DNA from: Solwaraspora sp. WMMA2065
GTDB lineage: Bacteria > Actinomycetota > Actinomycetes > Mycobacteriales > Micromonosporaceae
Assembly: GCF_030345075.1 (NCBI RefSeq)
Contig: NZ_CP128361.1
Location: forward strand, 434,001-498,000
Reading direction: 5' to 3'
Length of the DNA: 64,000 nt
Part shown: in pieces, positions 24,167 through 33,660 of the stretch
Position numbering within the stretch: position 1 is the stretch's first letter
Layout of the letters: each line of letters opens with the position of its first letter
Notes under the pieces: generated by a model
What the model saw: only the letters and a program-made list of their open reading frames with translations
What the model was told of the DNA's origin: nothing
Databases searched by the model: none
Translations under genes and position numbers: made by a program

Positions 24167-25891
24167 GTGCCGACCACCATGCCGACGGTCGACACGTTCC
24201 CGGCGCTGCGCGGTTGGCAGCGCCGGGCACTGGTGGAGTATCTGCGCCGGCGCAGCGAGGACTTCCTCGCCGTCGCCACGCCGGGTGCCGGTAAGACCAC
24301 GTTCGCGCTGCGGATCGCGGCCGAGTTGCTGGCCGACGGCACCGTCGAGGCGGTCACCGTGGTCGCACCGACCGAGCACCTGAAGACCCAGTGGGCGGCG
24401 GCGGCCGGCCGGGTCGGCATCCAGCTCGACGCCGCGTTCCGCAACGCCGACCTGCACTCGGCCGCCGATTTTCACGGCGCGGTGGTCACCTATGCCCAGG
24501 TCGGGATGGCTCCCCAGGTGCATCGGCGGCGCACGATGACCCGGCGGACGCTGGTCATCCTCGACGAGATCCACCACGCGGGTGATTCCCGGTCCTGGGG
24601 CGACGGGATCAAGGCCGCGTTCGAGCCGGCGGTCCGCCGGCTGATGCTCACCGGTACGCCGTTCCGCTCGGACGACAACCCGATCCCGTTCGTGCGTTAC
24701 GAAGCGGGCGGCGACGGCCTGCCGAGGTCCCGGGCGGACAGCATCTACGGCTACTCCGACGCGTTGCGCGACGGGGTGGTCCGGCCGGTACTGTTCCTGG
24801 CCTATTCGGGGGAGACCCGGTGGCGGACCAGCGCCGGGGACGAGCTCGCCGCCCGGCTGGGCGAGCCGATGACCCAGGACCTCGTCGCCCAGGCTTGGCG
24901 GACCGCCTTGGATCCGGCCGGCGACTGGATGCCGGCGGTGCTGCGCGCGGCCGACGCCCGGCTCACCTTCCTGCGCGACGGTGGCATGTCCGACGCCGGC
25001 GGTCTGGTCATCGCCAGCGATCAGGCGGCGGCCCGCTCGTACGCCCGGCTGCTGGAGCGGCTCACCGGGGAGAAGGCCGCGGTGGTGCTCTCCGACGACG
25101 CCGGCGCGTCGGCCCGGATCGCCGCGTTCGCCCGGTCCGAGCAGCGCTGGATGGTGGCGGTCCGGATGGTCTCCGAAGGGGTGGACATCCCCCGGCTGGC
25201 CGTCGGGGTCTATGCGACCAGCGCCTCGACGCCGCTGTACTTCGCCCAGGCGATCGGCCGGTTCGTCCGGGCCCGCCGGCCGGGGGAGTCGGCGACGGTG
25301 TTCCTGCCCAGCGTCCCGCACCTGCTCGGGCTGGCCAGCGAGATGGAGGCCGAGCGGGACCATGTGATCGGGGCGGCCAAGAAGCGGGAGGGCTTCGACG
25401 ACGACCTGCTGGAGCGCGCCCAGCGCAACGAGCAGGCCAGCGGGGAGCTGGAGAAGCGGTTCGAGGCGCTGTCCGCCACCGCCGAGCTGGACCAGGTGAT
25501 CTTCGACGGCGCCTCGTTCGGCACCGGCGCCCAGGCCGGCACCGCCGAGGAGGAGGAGTACCTCGGCCTGCCCGGCCTGCTCACCCCCGATCAGGTCACG
25601 GTGCTGCTGAACCGTAGGCAGGCCGAGCAGATCGCCGCGCAGCGGCGGGCCCGGTCGACGGATCAACCGGTACCCGCCGCCCGGCCGGCGGAACGTGCAC
25701 CGACGGCCGGGGAGCGGCGGATCACCCTGCGCCGTCAGCTGAACGCCCTGGTCGCCGCGCACCACCACCGCACCGGACTGCCGCACGGCAAGATCCACGC
25801 CGAGTTGCGGCGGCGGTGCGGCGGCCCGCCGAGTGCGCAGGCCACCATCGAGCAGCTGGAGGAGCGGATCGCGACGGTGCAGACGCTGTGA
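24167..25891 (+). CDS. Superfamily 2 DEAD/DEAH-box helicase
   Basis: This 574-residue helicase has motif I in TPGAGKTTFAL (about 40-50), motif II as DEIHH (about 138-142), motif III-like LTGTPFRSD and motif VI QAIGRFVRARR. The RecA-like half 2 contains VSEGVDIP. A C-terminal region (about 480-574), partly charged and helical, resembles a nucleic-acid-binding tail. The GTG start at 24167 has GGGGGAAAGGGG upstream. This type, near DUF3039, is widespread in Actinobacteria and probably acts in DNA repair or recombination, but its substrate is not known. Confidence 0.85.
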   Translation: MPTTMPTVDTFPALRGWQRRALVEYLRRRSEDFLAVATPGAGKTTFALRIAAELLADGTVEAVTVVAPTEHLKTQWAAAAGRVGIQLDAAFRNADLHSAADFHGAVVTYAQVGMAPQVHRRRTMTRRTLVILDEIHHAGDSRSWGDGIKAAFEPAVRRLMLTGTPFRSDDNPIPFVRYEAGGDGLPRSRADSIYGYSDALRDGVVRPVLFLAYSGETRWRTSAGDELAARLGEPMTQDLVAQAWRTALDPAGDWMPAVLRAADARLTFLRDGGMSDAGGLVIASDQAAARSYARLLERLTGEKAAVVLSDDAGASARIAAFARSEQRWMVAVRMVSEGVDIPRLAVGVYATSASTPLYFAQAIGRFVRARRPGESATVFLPSVPHLLGLASEMEAERDHVIGAAKKREGFDDDLLERAQRNEQASGELEKRFEALSATAELDQVIFDGASFGTGAQAGTAEEEEYLGLPGLLTPDQVTVLLNRRQAEQIAAQRRARSTDQPVPAARPAERAPTAGERRITLRRQLNALVAAHHHRTGLPHGKIHAELRRRCGGPPSAQATIEQLEERIATVQTL

Positions 25892-25907
25892 TCCGGGCAG
25901 GTGCCGG

Positions 25908-26411
25908 TCAGCCGGTCGCCAGCAGGTGGTCCAGCTTCTCGTACCCCTCGCGGACGCCGTGCTCCATCCCGCTGGCCAGCATCTGGTCGCGGGCGACCAG
26001 GTTCTCGACCAGCGACAGTACGGTGACCCGAGTGCCGCCATCGGGCAGGTCCTCGAAGGTGGCGGTGTCCAGGCTGACCCCGTCAGGCACCCCGTCGTAG
26101 GTGAAGGTCTGCACCAGCCGCTCGTCGGGGCGTACCTCGTGGAAGGAACCGTAGAATCCGGCGATCTGTTCGCCGTCGCGCCAGTTCGTGTAGCGGTAGC
26201 TGCCGCCGGTGCGGCCGTCCCAGTGTTCGATCCGCAGCTCCAGGTCCTTCGGGCCGAGCCACTGGGTGACCAGGTCGGGGTCGATCCAGGCGCGGAACAC
26301 CCGGGCCCGGGGCGCGGCGAAGTCGCGGACGATCTGGATCGAGGGCAGGTCGGGGTGCGCCTCGACGCGGGTACGGGTGGTCGGGTCGCCGGTCGTGGTC
26401 GTGGCTTTCAC
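25908..26411 (-). CDS. AHSA1/SRPBCC-fold protein
   Basis: This 167-residue protein has the START/SRPBCC barrel pattern of the AHSA1 family (IVRDFAAPRARVFRAWIDP, VTQWLGP, GGSYRYTN and a C-terminal helix GMEHGVREGYEKLDHLL). Such proteins bind hydrophobic ligands. The GTG start overlaps the ArsR stop by four bases (GTGA), the classic ArsR-AHSA1 pair. The regulator and the binding protein probably respond to the same small molecule. Confidence 0.9.
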   Translation of the reverse strand: MKATTTTGDPTTRTRVEAHPDLPSIQIVRDFAAPRARVFRAWIDPDLVTQWLGPKDLELRIEHWDGRTGGSYRYTNWRDGEQIAGFYGSFHEVRPDERLVQTFTYDGVPDGVSLDTATFEDLPDGGTRVTVLSLVENLVARDQMLASGMEHGVREGYEKLDHLLATG

Positions 26412-26794
26412 GCTGCTCCTTGCTGTTCAGGGTCGATTCCGTGGGTGCTTTGACGGTCGGTGGTCGGCTGGTCGTCGTCCAGCGCCGCCAGAACGGCGTC
26501 CAGCCGGCTGAACCGCTCCTCCGCCCGTTGGCGGTACCGGTCGAGCCACCGGGACATCAGGTCGAAGACCTCGGCTTCCAGGTGGCAGGGCCGCCGCTGG
26601 GCGTCCCGGCTGCGACTGACCAGGCCGGCGTCCTCAAGCACCTTGATGTGCCGGGAGACCGCTTGCACCGAGATGTCGTAGGGCGCGGCCAGTTGATTGA
26701 CGGTGGCGTCGCCGTCGGTCAGCCGGGTGACGATGTCCCGGCGGGTCGGGTCGGCCAGCGCCGCGAACACCAGCGACAACCGGTCCTCGCTCAC
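26408..26794 (-). CDS. ArsR/SmtB-family winged-helix repressor
   Basis: This 128-residue DNA-binding protein has the winged-helix core LADPTRRDIVTRLTDGDATV (about 13-32) and the recognition helix ISVQAVSRHIKVLEDAGLV. The Cys-rich metal site of ArsR is absent, so it probably senses an organic signal, as do most regulators paired with AHSA1 genes. GTG 26794 has GGAGG upstream. It is the first gene of a two-gene operon and likely represses it through the large inverted repeat 11 bases upstream. Confidence 0.9.
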   Translation of the reverse strand: MSEDRLSLVFAALADPTRRDIVTRLTDGDATVNQLAAPYDISVQAVSRHIKVLEDAGLVSRSRDAQRRPCHLEAEVFDLMSRWLDRYRQRAEERFSRLDAVLAALDDDQPTTDRQSTHGIDPEQQGAA

Positions 26795-26804
26795 CCGGCA
26801 CCTC

Positions 26805-26836
26805 CCTCTTGTTCGACGTTCTGGTTGAACAAGAGG
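26805..26836 (-). promoter_or_regulatory. Operator of the ArsR-AHSA1 operon
   Basis: Perfect 10-bp inverted repeat CCTCTTGTTC / GAACAAGAGG with a 12-base spacer, immediately upstream of the ArsR Shine-Dalgarno. A related half-site, TTGGTTGAATAAG, occurs at about 26867-26879. On the operon strand TTGCGA and CATAAC boxes 16 bases apart lie just upstream and could be the promoter. Confidence 0.65.
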
Positions 26837-26895
26837 TTATGCTGATCCCGGGCAGCTTCGCAACAAATTGGTTGAATAAGCAGCTGGCGCAGGCA

Positions 26896-26935
26896 AAAAG
26901 AAGGGCTGGGCCCCACCGTCCGGTGGGGCCCAGCC
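26896..26935 (-). terminator. Intrinsic terminator of the DUF7455 gene
   Basis: Perfect 14-bp stem (26904-26917 with 26922-26935, loop GTCC), followed on the minus strand by CTTCTTTTTG. It ends the DUF7455 transcript. Confidence 0.85.
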
Positions 26936-26960
26936 ATCGCTGTCCAGTGGTCTCGTCGTG

Positions 26961-27191
26961 TCAGTTGGCCATCAGATCGGCGCCACGCCAAGTGAACTCA
27001 GGGTCGGCCTTGAACTGCACCGCGATCTTGACGAGATCGTCGGCGTACTTGTTGGCGTGGTGTCCGCAGAACACCAGCTCGCTGCCGCCCGCCAAGGTCA
27101 CCCGTAGTTTGCCGGCCGCGTTGCACCGGTCGCACCGTTCATCGGCGCCTACTGCATCCACCGTCTCCGGAGGCGTGAGAGTCGGGGTCAT
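26961..27191 (-). CDS. DUF7455 small zinc-ribbon protein
   Basis: This 76-residue protein starts at ATG 27191 with GAGGAGG six bases upstream. It has CDRCNAAGKLRV and FCGHHANKYADDL, giving Cys-X2-Cys and Cys-X-His-His ligands for a metal. The end, FTWRGADLMAN, is conserved in the family. The position next to the principal sigma factor gene is conserved in Actinobacteria. Function is unknown. Confidence 0.85.
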   Translation of the reverse strand: MTPTLTPPETVDAVGADERCDRCNAAGKLRVTLAGGSELVFCGHHANKYADDLVKIAVQFKADPEFTWRGADLMAN

Positions 27192-27433
27192 CGCCTTCCT
27201 CCTCTGGTCGTCACCGATGAACACACTCTTCGGTCTGTCACCCATCGTCCAACACCGGCGGGGGTCCCCGCCTTCCCGATGTGCCCCCGGGGGACCGGGC
27301 TCACACCTGGTAGGCACAGTGTGCCGTGAACCAAGGGTGCCACGTCAACGATCACCGCCGGGTAACGCCGTGATGACCTGGGTTTGGTAGACGCCAAGTG
27401 ACCAAAGTTACACATTGGGTTGTCCTGAACTGG

Positions 27434-29122
27434 TCAGTCCAAGTAGTCCCGGAGTACCTGCGAACGTGACGGGTGTCGCAACTTGGACATCGTCTTGGAC
27501 TCGATCTGGCGGATCCGCTCCCGGGTGACCCCGTAGACCTGTCCGATCTCGTCCAGCGTCCGCGGCTGCCCGTCGGTGAGACCGAACCGCAACCTGACCA
27601 CCCCGGCCTCGCGTTCCGACAGGGTCTGCAGCACCTGCTGCAGCTGGTCCTGCAGCAACGAGAAGGAGACTGCGTCCACCGCTACCACGGCTTCGGAGTC
27701 CTCGATGAAGTCACCGAGCTGGCTGTCGCCCTCGTCGCCGATGGTCTGGTCCAGCGAGATGGGCTCCCGGGCGTACTGCTGGATCTCCAGCACCTTTTCC
27801 GGTGTGATGTCCATCTCCTTGGCCAGCTCCTCCGGCGTGGGCTCACGGCCCAGGTCCTGCAGCAGCTCGCGTTGGATACGACCCAGCTTGTTGATCACCT
27901 CGACCATGTGCACCGGGATCCGGATGGTGCGCGCCTGGTCGGCCATGGCACGGGTGATGGCCTGGCGGATCCACCAGGTCGCGTAGGTGGAGAACTTGTA
28001 GCCCTTGGTGTAGTCGAACTTCTCGACGGCGCGGATCAGGCCGAGGTTGCCCTCCTGGATCAGGTCGAGAAAGGCCATCCCCCGACCGGTGTACCGCTTG
28101 GCCAGCGAGACGACCAGCCGCAGGTTTGCCTCCAGCAGGTGGTTCTTGGCCCGCTCCCCGTCCCGGGAGATCCAGCCCAGGTCCCGGGTCAGCTGGGTGG
28201 GCATCTTCTGGTCGCTCTCGTCGGCGGCCCGCAGCCGCTCCGCCGCGTACAGCCCGGCCTCGATCCGCTTGGCCAGCTCGACTTCCTGCTCGGCGTTGAG
28301 CAGCGGCACCTTGCCGATCTGCTTCAGGTACGCCCGGACCGAGTCGGCCGAGGCGGTCAGCTCGGCGTCCCGGCGGGCCTGCTTGAGCGCCTCGGACTCC
28401 TCGTCATCCCACTCGAAGTCGTTGTCCCGGGTAGCGTCGGCCTCGGCCGCCTGGGCGAGCTCGGCCGGCTCCTCCACCACGACGTCCTCGATCTCTGCCG
28501 CCAGTGTCTCCGGATCGATCTCCTCGTCCGGCGTGTCCGGGTTGCTGCCGTCCTTCGCGGTGGCCTTGCCCGCCTTGGCCGGGGCCTTGCCGGCCGGCGT
28601 GGCGCCGGCGGCCTTGGCCGGGGCGGCACCACCGGCTGCCTTGGCGGCCCGGGTCCGGGTGCCCTTCGGCGCGGGCTTCGCGGCGGGCTTGGCCGCCGGC
28701 TCCTCGGCCGGGGTGCCGTTCTGCGCTGCGGCCGGCACCGCCGCCGTGGTGGCCTTGCGGGTGGTGGCCTTCTTCGCCGGCACGGCCACGGCCGGGGCCG
28801 GCTCGTCGGGACCCGGCGCCTGTTTCGGGGCGGTCGGGGCCCGACGGGTGGTCTTGGCCGTGGTGGCCTTGGACGCCGGGGTGGCGGACCGGGCCGCGGC
28901 GACCCGGCGCCGAGTGCTGGCCGAGCCGTCCACCACGACCGTGACGCCGGCGTCGGCGAGCGCGCGGAGAATCTTCTTGGCTTGGGCCGGAGTCACTTCG
29001 GCGGACTCAACCGTCCGTGCGACCTCGGCCGACGTTAGCTGACCACCGGCCTGTTCGGCATGGGCGATCAGGGTGTCGGTTAGCGAGCGTACGTCGGCGC
29101 CGGTGTGGCGGAGTTCTGTCAC
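27434..29122 (-). CDS. hrdB: Principal RNA polymerase sigma factor (HrdB/SigA/RpoD)
   Basis: Housekeeping sigma factor of 562 residues. A long N-terminal region (about 1-250) contains an Ala/Lys/Pro-rich segment (about 70-190) and an acidic stretch ([11 protein letters not shown]). Region 1.2 ([15 protein letters not shown]), region 2 ([30 protein letters not shown]), region 3 and region 4.2 ([23 protein letters not shown]) follow. The GTG start at 29122 has GGAAGG eight bases upstream. The basic Ala-rich N-terminus is typical of HrdB in Actinobacteria. The gene recognises most promoters in the cell. Confidence 0.95.
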   Translation of the reverse strand: MTELRHTGADVRSLTDTLIAHAEQAGGQLTSAEVARTVESAEVTPAQAKKILRALADAGVTVVVDGSASTRRRVAAARSATPASKATTAKTTRRAPTAPKQAPGPDEPAPAVAVPAKKATTRKATTAAVPAAAQNGTPAEEPAAKPAAKPAPKGTRTRAAKAAGGAAPAKAAGATPAGKAPAKAGKATAKDGSNPDTPDEEIDPETLAAEIEDVVVEEPAELAQAAEADATRDNDFEWDDEESEALKQARRDAELTASADSVRAYLKQIGKVPLLNAEQEVELAKRIEAGLYAAERLRAADESDQKMPTQLTRDLGWISRDGERAKNHLLEANLRLVVSLAKRYTGRGMAFLDLIQEGNLGLIRAVEKFDYTKGYKFSTYATWWIRQAITRAMADQARTIRIPVHMVEVINKLGRIQRELLQDLGREPTPEELAKEMDITPEKVLEIQQYAREPISLDQTIGDEGDSQLGDFIEDSEAVVAVDAVSFSLLQDQLQQVLQTLSEREAGVVRLRFGLTDGQPRTLDEIGQVYGVTRERIRQIESKTMSKLRHPSRSQVLRDYLD

Positions 29123-29346
29123 GAATGACCTTCCGGAGGCGATGAACGAGCACGGCCGGACCGGCCACCGCAGCGCGGAGCGACGTGCCGGTTGTGATTG
29201 TGTCCCCCCGCGACCGCTCCACCGGCCGGACCGGCTGACCGTGACACGAGGGCAGGCGTGAATTGTAACGCCGTTTGTGGGGATCATCCCGCCACGCGCG
29301 AGCCAGCCGCCGGTCGGGGGCCACCGACATGGGACGAACGTGGACT

Positions 29347-29375
29347 TTGACAGGATGTTACCCCTGCCGTACGGG
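29347..29375 (+). promoter_or_regulatory. Candidate promoter of the inositol monophosphatase gene
   Basis: A -35 box TTGACA (29347-29352) is followed after 17 bases by a weaker -10 TACGGG (29370-29375), about 97 bases before the ATG at 29473. Confidence 0.4.
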
Positions 29376-29472
29376 TGATTGTCGTTGACCACCCGGCCGA
29401 GGTGGCCACCGGTCCCCGGCCACCCTGGCGAAGGCGGCGGAGAACCGGGCGTACGGCGAAGAAGGGGAGACG

Positions 29473-30288
29473 ATGGCGGAGCGGACACCCGAACCGGACC
29501 ACCTGTTGGAGATCGCGGTCGACGTCGCGCGGGCGGCGGCGCGCACCGCGGCCGAGATGCGCCGGGCCGGGGTCTCCGGGCTGGCCACCAAGAGCACCGC
29601 GACCGACGTGGTGACCGCCGCGGACCGGGCGGTCGAACGTCAGGCCGTCGCGGCCCTGCGCGAGCGGCGCCCGACCGACTCCGTGCTGGGCGAGGAGTAC
29701 GGCGACTCCGCTCCGTCCGGGTCGGCCCGGGTGCGCTGGATCCTCGACCCGATCGACGGCACGGTGAACTACCTGTACGGGCTGCCGAACTACGCCGTGT
29801 CGCTCGCCGCAGAGGTCGACGGCCAGGTGGTCGCGGGAGTGGTGCGCAACGCGGCCACCGGGGCCGAATGGACCGCCGTGCGGGGCGGTGGTGCCTACCG
29901 CGACGGGCGACGGCTGGCCGGCTCCGATCAGTCGGAGCTGGCCCAGGCCCTGGTCGCCACCGGGTTCGGCTACGACTCGGCGCGCCGGGTGCACCAGGCG
30001 CAGGTGCTCGTCGGCCTGATGCCGCATGTGCGGGACATCCGCCGGTTCGGCGCGGCGGCGATCGACCTGTGCCTGGCCGCCGAGGGCCAGGTCGACGCGT
30101 ACTTCGAGAAGGGCCTCAACCCCTGGGACCAGGCGGCGGGGGGACTGGTGGCGGCGGAAGCGGGCCTGCTGGTCGCCGGACTGGCCGGGGCACCGGCCGG
30201 ACCGCAGATGGTGGTGGCCGCTCCACCGGCGTTGTTCCCGGCGCTGGAGGGGCACCTGAACCGGCTGGACGCCGCCGGCGGGCCGTGA
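29473..30288 (+). CDS. suhB: Inositol monophosphatase family protein
   Basis: This 271-residue Mg2+-dependent phosphatase has metal-site motifs GEEYG (about 76-80), DPIDGTVNY (about 96-104) and [11 protein letters not shown] (about 217-227), all complete. Members hydrolyse inositol 1-phosphate or related sugar phosphates. M. tuberculosis SuhB, in the same neighbourhood as sigA, is an inositol monophosphatase used for phosphatidylinositol and mycothiol supply. The exact substrate here is inferred. Confidence 0.9.
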   Translation: MAERTPEPDHLLEIAVDVARAAARTAAEMRRAGVSGLATKSTATDVVTAADRAVERQAVAALRERRPTDSVLGEEYGDSAPSGSARVRWILDPIDGTVNYLYGLPNYAVSLAAEVDGQVVAGVVRNAATGAEWTAVRGGGAYRDGRRLAGSDQSELAQALVATGFGYDSARRVHQAQVLVGLMPHVRDIRRFGAAAIDLCLAAEGQVDAYFEKGLNPWDQAAGGLVAAEAGLLVAGLAGAPAGPQMVVAAPPALFPALEGHLNRLDAAGGP

Positions 30289-30300
30289 GGGCAGGGTCGG

Positions 30301-30834
30301 TCAGTCCTCGGGCGCGGCGCAGGTCTGTGGCGGCAGCACCGGCTTGCCCAGCGCCGCCAGCGACTGGTTCACCTCGGTGGTGGTCGCCAGTTGCCGGAAC
30401 GCGTTGCCAATGACCACGTCCACGATGTCGTCCTCGCGGGCCGGGTCGTACTCGGTCCTGGCCTGGTCGAGGAAGTACGCGCGCATCAGGTGGGCCGAGC
30501 CGACCGCCTCGGGGCCGTACCGCAGCACGGCCACGTCGTCGATCCGCCGACCCTCCGGGTCGTTGGCCGCCTCCTCGATCTGGAAGTTGCGGTTGCTCAG
30601 ATCGTCGGCGATGTTGGTGGCGAGCCCGCTGGTGTCGGTCGCATTGTAGACATTGAGCCGGACGTCCTTGGCCTCCCGCAGTTGTACGTCGGCCAGTGCC
30701 CAGCCGTCCGGGCAGGTGGTCGCGGTGGCCTCGCCCCCCTGGCTGTCGCGGACCATCGCGACGATGACGAAGACCAGGGCGAACATGACAAGTCCGCCGA
30801 TGACAACGAGCGCTCGCACGCGCGCAAAGCTCAT
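30301..30834 (-). CDS. cei: Membrane-anchored LytR C-terminal-domain protein (Cei-like)
   Basis: This 177-residue protein has one N-terminal transmembrane helix (about 7-29, ALVVIGGLVMFALVFVIVAM) and an extracytoplasmic LytR_C domain (VRLNVYNATDTSGLA... VAVLRYGP). Two cysteines (TTCPDGW and QTCAAPED) could form a disulfide. It is a counterpart of M. tuberculosis Cei (Rv2700), needed for cell-envelope integrity, and lies in the same order beside suhB and the DUF4193 gene. Confidence 0.82.
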   Translation of the reverse strand: MSFARVRALVVIGGLVMFALVFVIVAMVRDSQGGEATATTCPDGWALADVQLREAKDVRLNVYNATDTSGLATNIADDLSNRNFQIEEAANDPEGRRIDDVAVLRYGPEAVGSAHLMRAYFLDQARTEYDPAREDDIVDVVIGNAFRQLATTTEVNQSLAALGKPVLPPQTCAAPED

Positions 30835-31254
30835 GGATCTGGCCCCCTGCGAGGTGTGGCGGTGCCGGGTGTCGGCCCGCCGCACCGGTGAGTACCGAGT
30901 ATGCCCGCCGAGGTTAGCGGTTGTCCGGACGGCACGGTAAACAGCTCGCCGTCCGGCCGGCGTGCCGGCGCCGATCGGCCGGCGGGTACCCCTATCTTCG
31001 TGTCGCCTGAGTCACACTGGGAACAACTTCCGGTGTCTGGGCGTACATCAGTCCCACAAGGGCGGTATACATGCGTCGGCCAGAGAGGGGTAAGGTACCG
31101 CGCTCGCGGGGGGAGTTTCCTGCGGCAACCGCAAAACGGCGCAAAACGGTACGTTTCGCCGGGATGCGGTCTCATCAGGGCCCGCACGGGAACCGAAATA
31201 CCGTCGTCCGGCGTTATCACCGGAAGCGACTGAACGATACGGGAGAGTGAACCG
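30835..31254. other. 420-bp intergenic region between divergent cei and DUF4193 genes
   Basis: No convincing coding sequence. It should carry two divergent promoters: a -10-like TATACA occurs at 31076-31081 and a TAAGGT box near 31090 on the plus strand. A 110-codon open frame here lacks codon bias. Confidence 0.5.
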
Positions 31255-31551
31255 ATGGCCACCGACTACGACGCTCCGCGTCGCGACGAGGTCGACCTCG
31301 GCGAGGACAGCCTGGAGGAGCTCAAGGCACGGCGCGTCGACTCACAGTCGGGCGCCGTCGATGTGGACGAAGCCGAGGTGGCCGAGAGCTTCGAGCTGCC
31401 CGGTGCCGACCTGGCGGACGAGGAACTGACGGTGAAGGTGCTGCCGATGCAGTCGGACGAGTTCCGCTGCGCGCGCTGCTTCCTGGTCCACCACCGCAGT
31501 CAACTCGCCGTCGAGCGCAACAACGAGCTGATCTGTCGCGAGTGCACCTGA
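31255..31551 (+). CDS. DUF4193 small zinc-ribbon protein
   Basis: This 98-residue protein has a strongly acidic N-terminal half and a C-terminal zinc ribbon with FRCARCFLVHHRSQL and LICRECT, giving two Cys-X2-Cys pairs. It is a conserved actinobacterial family found beside cei (as Rv2699c in M. tuberculosis). GGGAGAG precedes the ATG. It may bind RNA polymerase or RNA, but that is speculative. A hairpin terminator follows. Confidence 0.88.
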   Translation: MATDYDAPRRDEVDLGEDSLEELKARRVDSQSGAVDVDEAEVAESFELPGADLADEELTVKVLPMQSDEFRCARCFLVHHRSQLAVERNNELICRECT

Positions 31552-31578
31552 CGACACACCGGGGGAAGAGGGGGACAC

Positions 31579-31605
31579 GCGGCGACCTCGACACGAGGTC
31601 GCCGC
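31579..31605 (+). terminator. Hairpin after the DUF4193 gene
   Basis: Perfect 11-bp stem (31579-31589 with 31595-31605), loop GACAC. No T-run. Confidence 0.7.
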
Positions 31606-31646
31606 AGTCGCCGTGACCGTGTCCGGCCGCCGGCCCTGGAGGCAGC

Positions 31647-32471
31647 ATGACCGATCCTGACCGCTCCGCGCAGGACGGCGACCGGGCCGGGACCGACCGG
31701 TTCGCCGCCACAGTGGCCGAACTGACCGGGGACGCGACCCCGCCGGTCGACCGGCGACGCCTGCTCGGGCGGCTCGTCGAACAACTGCGTCGGCGCGGCG
31801 TGACCGAGCTGTTCAAGCCGGCGGCGGCGGGCCGGTGGCTGGTCCAGGCGGTGGCCGACGTCGCCCCGTACCTCCCGGTCCGCGATCTGGCCACGTTGCG
31901 CCAGCACCATCCGGGCCTCGACGACGAGGAGCTGGCCGAGCGGCTGATCCGCAACGCCAGCCGGGTCAGCGCCGGGATCGGCGCGGCGGGTGGCGGCGTC
32001 TCGGCGGTCCAGTGGACCGTCACCCCGACCCTGCTGTCCGCGCCGGTACTGCTGGCGGCCGAGACGGTCGCCGTCGTGGCCGTGGAGCTCAAGCTGGTCG
32101 GCGAGCTGCACCAGGTGTACGGCGTACCGGTGCCCGGTACCGGCACGGAGCGTGCCGTCAACATGATCCACGCCTGGGCCAACCAGCGGGGCGTCAACCC
32201 GATGGTGCCCGGTGTCGGAGTGGGCGCGGTGCTCGGCACCGCCGCCCGTCGCGAGCTGGGCGAGCTCCTGCTTCGCCGATTCGGCCGCAACCTCACCACC
32301 CTCGGCCCGTTCCTGACCGGCGCGGCGGTGGCCAGCTATCTCAACCGTCGGGCGACCCGGGCACTCGCCGACCGCGTCCGCGCCGACCTGGGTAGCCAGC
32401 GGCGGGCGCTCGGTCTGATGCATCCGCCGGCCCCACCGGCGATCGGCGGTGTGCGCCCACAGCCCGAATGA
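31647..32471 (+). CDS. Conserved hypothetical membrane-associated protein
   Basis: A 274-residue protein I do not recognise firmly. A Gly/Ala-rich amphipathic stretch (about 110-125) and hydrophobic segments near 128-150 (LLSAPVLLAAETVAVVAVEL) and 190-205 suggest membrane association. The sequence around AETVAVVAVELKLVGELHQVYG recalls EcsC-family proteins, but this is a weak resemblance. It lies downstream of the DUF4193 terminator and is convergent with the DUF3093 gene. Confidence 0.65.
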   Translation: MTDPDRSAQDGDRAGTDRFAATVAELTGDATPPVDRRRLLGRLVEQLRRRGVTELFKPAAAGRWLVQAVADVAPYLPVRDLATLRQHHPGLDDEELAERLIRNASRVSAGIGAAGGGVSAVQWTVTPTLLSAPVLLAAETVAVVAVELKLVGELHQVYGVPVPGTGTERAVNMIHAWANQRGVNPMVPGVGVGAVLGTAARRELGELLLRRFGRNLTTLGPFLTGAAVASYLNRRATRALADRVRADLGSQRRALGLMHPPAPPAIGGVRPQPE

Positions 32472-32478
32472 TCCGGCC

Positions 32479-33036
32479 TCAGCGTGCCGGCGGCTCGCCG
32501 GTGGCGCCGCCAGCCGTCGGGCGGTCACCGGTCGGGCCGGCTGCCTGGCCCTGCCGGGCGGCGCGGATCTCGCCGGCCAACCGGACCGGGTCCCGGGTGC
32601 TCACCACCCAGTACGGCGTGGGGTCCGCCGGATCGTTCAGCACGACCTGTACGGCGCCGGCGATCCACGGCCGTTGGATGACGAACGCCAGCGGATCGGC
32701 GCCTACTCCGAGCAGTTCCCGGCGGCCGTCGCCGTCCAGGGCGACGACCTCGGCGACGTACCGCAGGGGCAGTCGGGCATCGTCGACCTGGAGCTCGTCC
32801 GAGGTGACCCGGATCGGGATTCGACCCAGCCACCACAGGCCGGCGGCGGTCGACGGCAGCAGCACGCTGAACGGCAGCCAGGCCCGGACCCCGGAGGTGC
32901 CCATCCAGACCTCGGCGGCAAGGAAGGCGGCGAGCGCCGATCCGCCCACCCAGAGCCACCACGGCAGGCGGAGTCGCTCCCGGTAGTGCACCACGGCCCG
33001 GTACGGTGTGTCGGGTTCGGCGGAAGCGGATGCCAC
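32479..33036 (-). CDS. DUF3093 membrane protein
   Basis: This 185-residue protein has two transmembrane helices in the N-terminal half (about 23-45, [20 protein letters not shown], and 51-70) and a soluble C-terminal domain ([19 protein letters not shown]... [21 protein letters not shown]), the DUF3093 layout. A DUF3093 gene next to dut is conserved in Actinobacteria. It is divergent from dut. Confidence 0.88.
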   Translation of the reverse strand: MASASAEPDTPYRAVVHYRERLRLPWWLWVGGSALAAFLAAEVWMGTSGVRAWLPFSVLLPSTAAGLWWLGRIPIRVTSDELQVDDARLPLRYVAEVVALDGDGRRELLGVGADPLAFVIQRPWIAGAVQVVLNDPADPTPYWVVSTRDPVRLAGEIRAARQGQAAGPTGDRPTAGGATGEPPAR

Positions 33037-33131
33037 GTCGTCCGAGGGTACGGGTTCAGCAGCGGGGTGTGTTCGGCGGCCTGTGGTGCGCGGGAGTCGT
33101 CCCGGTCGGCGGTGGCGGAGAGGTGGGGTTC

Positions 33132-33629
33132 ATGTCTGACACGGTGCGGGTGGCGGTGTGTCGGCTCGATCCGGGTCTGCCGGTGCCGGGCTACGCCCAT
33201 CCCGACGACGCCGGGGCTGACCTGTTCGCCGCCGAGGACGCCGAGTTGGCTCCCGGCGCGCGGGCACTGGTGCGTACCGGGGTGGCGGTCGCACTGCCGG
33301 CCGGGTACGTCGGGCTGGTCCACCCCCGCTCCGGCCTCGCCGCGCGGCTGGGCGTCACCGTGCTGAACGCCCCCGGTACGGTCGACGCGGGCTACCGCGG
33401 TGAGATCCTGGTGAACCTGATCAACCACGATCCGTCCCGGCCGGCCCGGATATGCCGAGGTGACCGGATAGCCCAACTTGTGATACAACGCGTCGAAACA
33501 GCAGAGTTCTCTGTCGTCGACGAGCTGCCCGACTCGGCGCGAGGTTCCGCCGGACACGGCTCGACCGGCGGCCATGCCGGCCTGTCCGTCGTGGTCCAGC
33601 CGACCCCGGCCGAACCAGCAGCCCGCTGA
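33132..33629 (+). CDS. dut: Deoxyuridine 5'-triphosphate nucleotidohydrolase (dUTPase)
   Basis: This homotrimeric-type dUTPase of 165 residues has all five motifs: [13 protein letters not shown] (1), [12 protein letters not shown] (2), [13 protein letters not shown] (3), [13 protein letters not shown] (4) and [10 protein letters not shown] (5). It hydrolyses dUTP to dUMP, keeping uracil out of DNA. In motif 5 a His replaces the common Phe. ATG 33132 is chosen for family length. It is followed closely by the DUF3710 gene, probably in one operon. Confidence 0.95.
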   Translation: MSDTVRVAVCRLDPGLPVPGYAHPDDAGADLFAAEDAELAPGARALVRTGVAVALPAGYVGLVHPRSGLAARLGVTVLNAPGTVDAGYRGEILVNLINHDPSRPARICRGDRIAQLVIQRVETAEFSVVDELPDSARGSAGHGSTGGHAGLSVVVQPTPAEPAAR

Positions 33630-33660
33630 CCAGCGACAGCGCATACGGAAGGTTGGCATC

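Noticed and set aside
30901-31233. A 110-codon plus-strand open frame between cei and the DUF4193 gene
   Set aside because: No Shine-Dalgarno, no biased codon use and no recognisable domain. The region is better explained as promoters.
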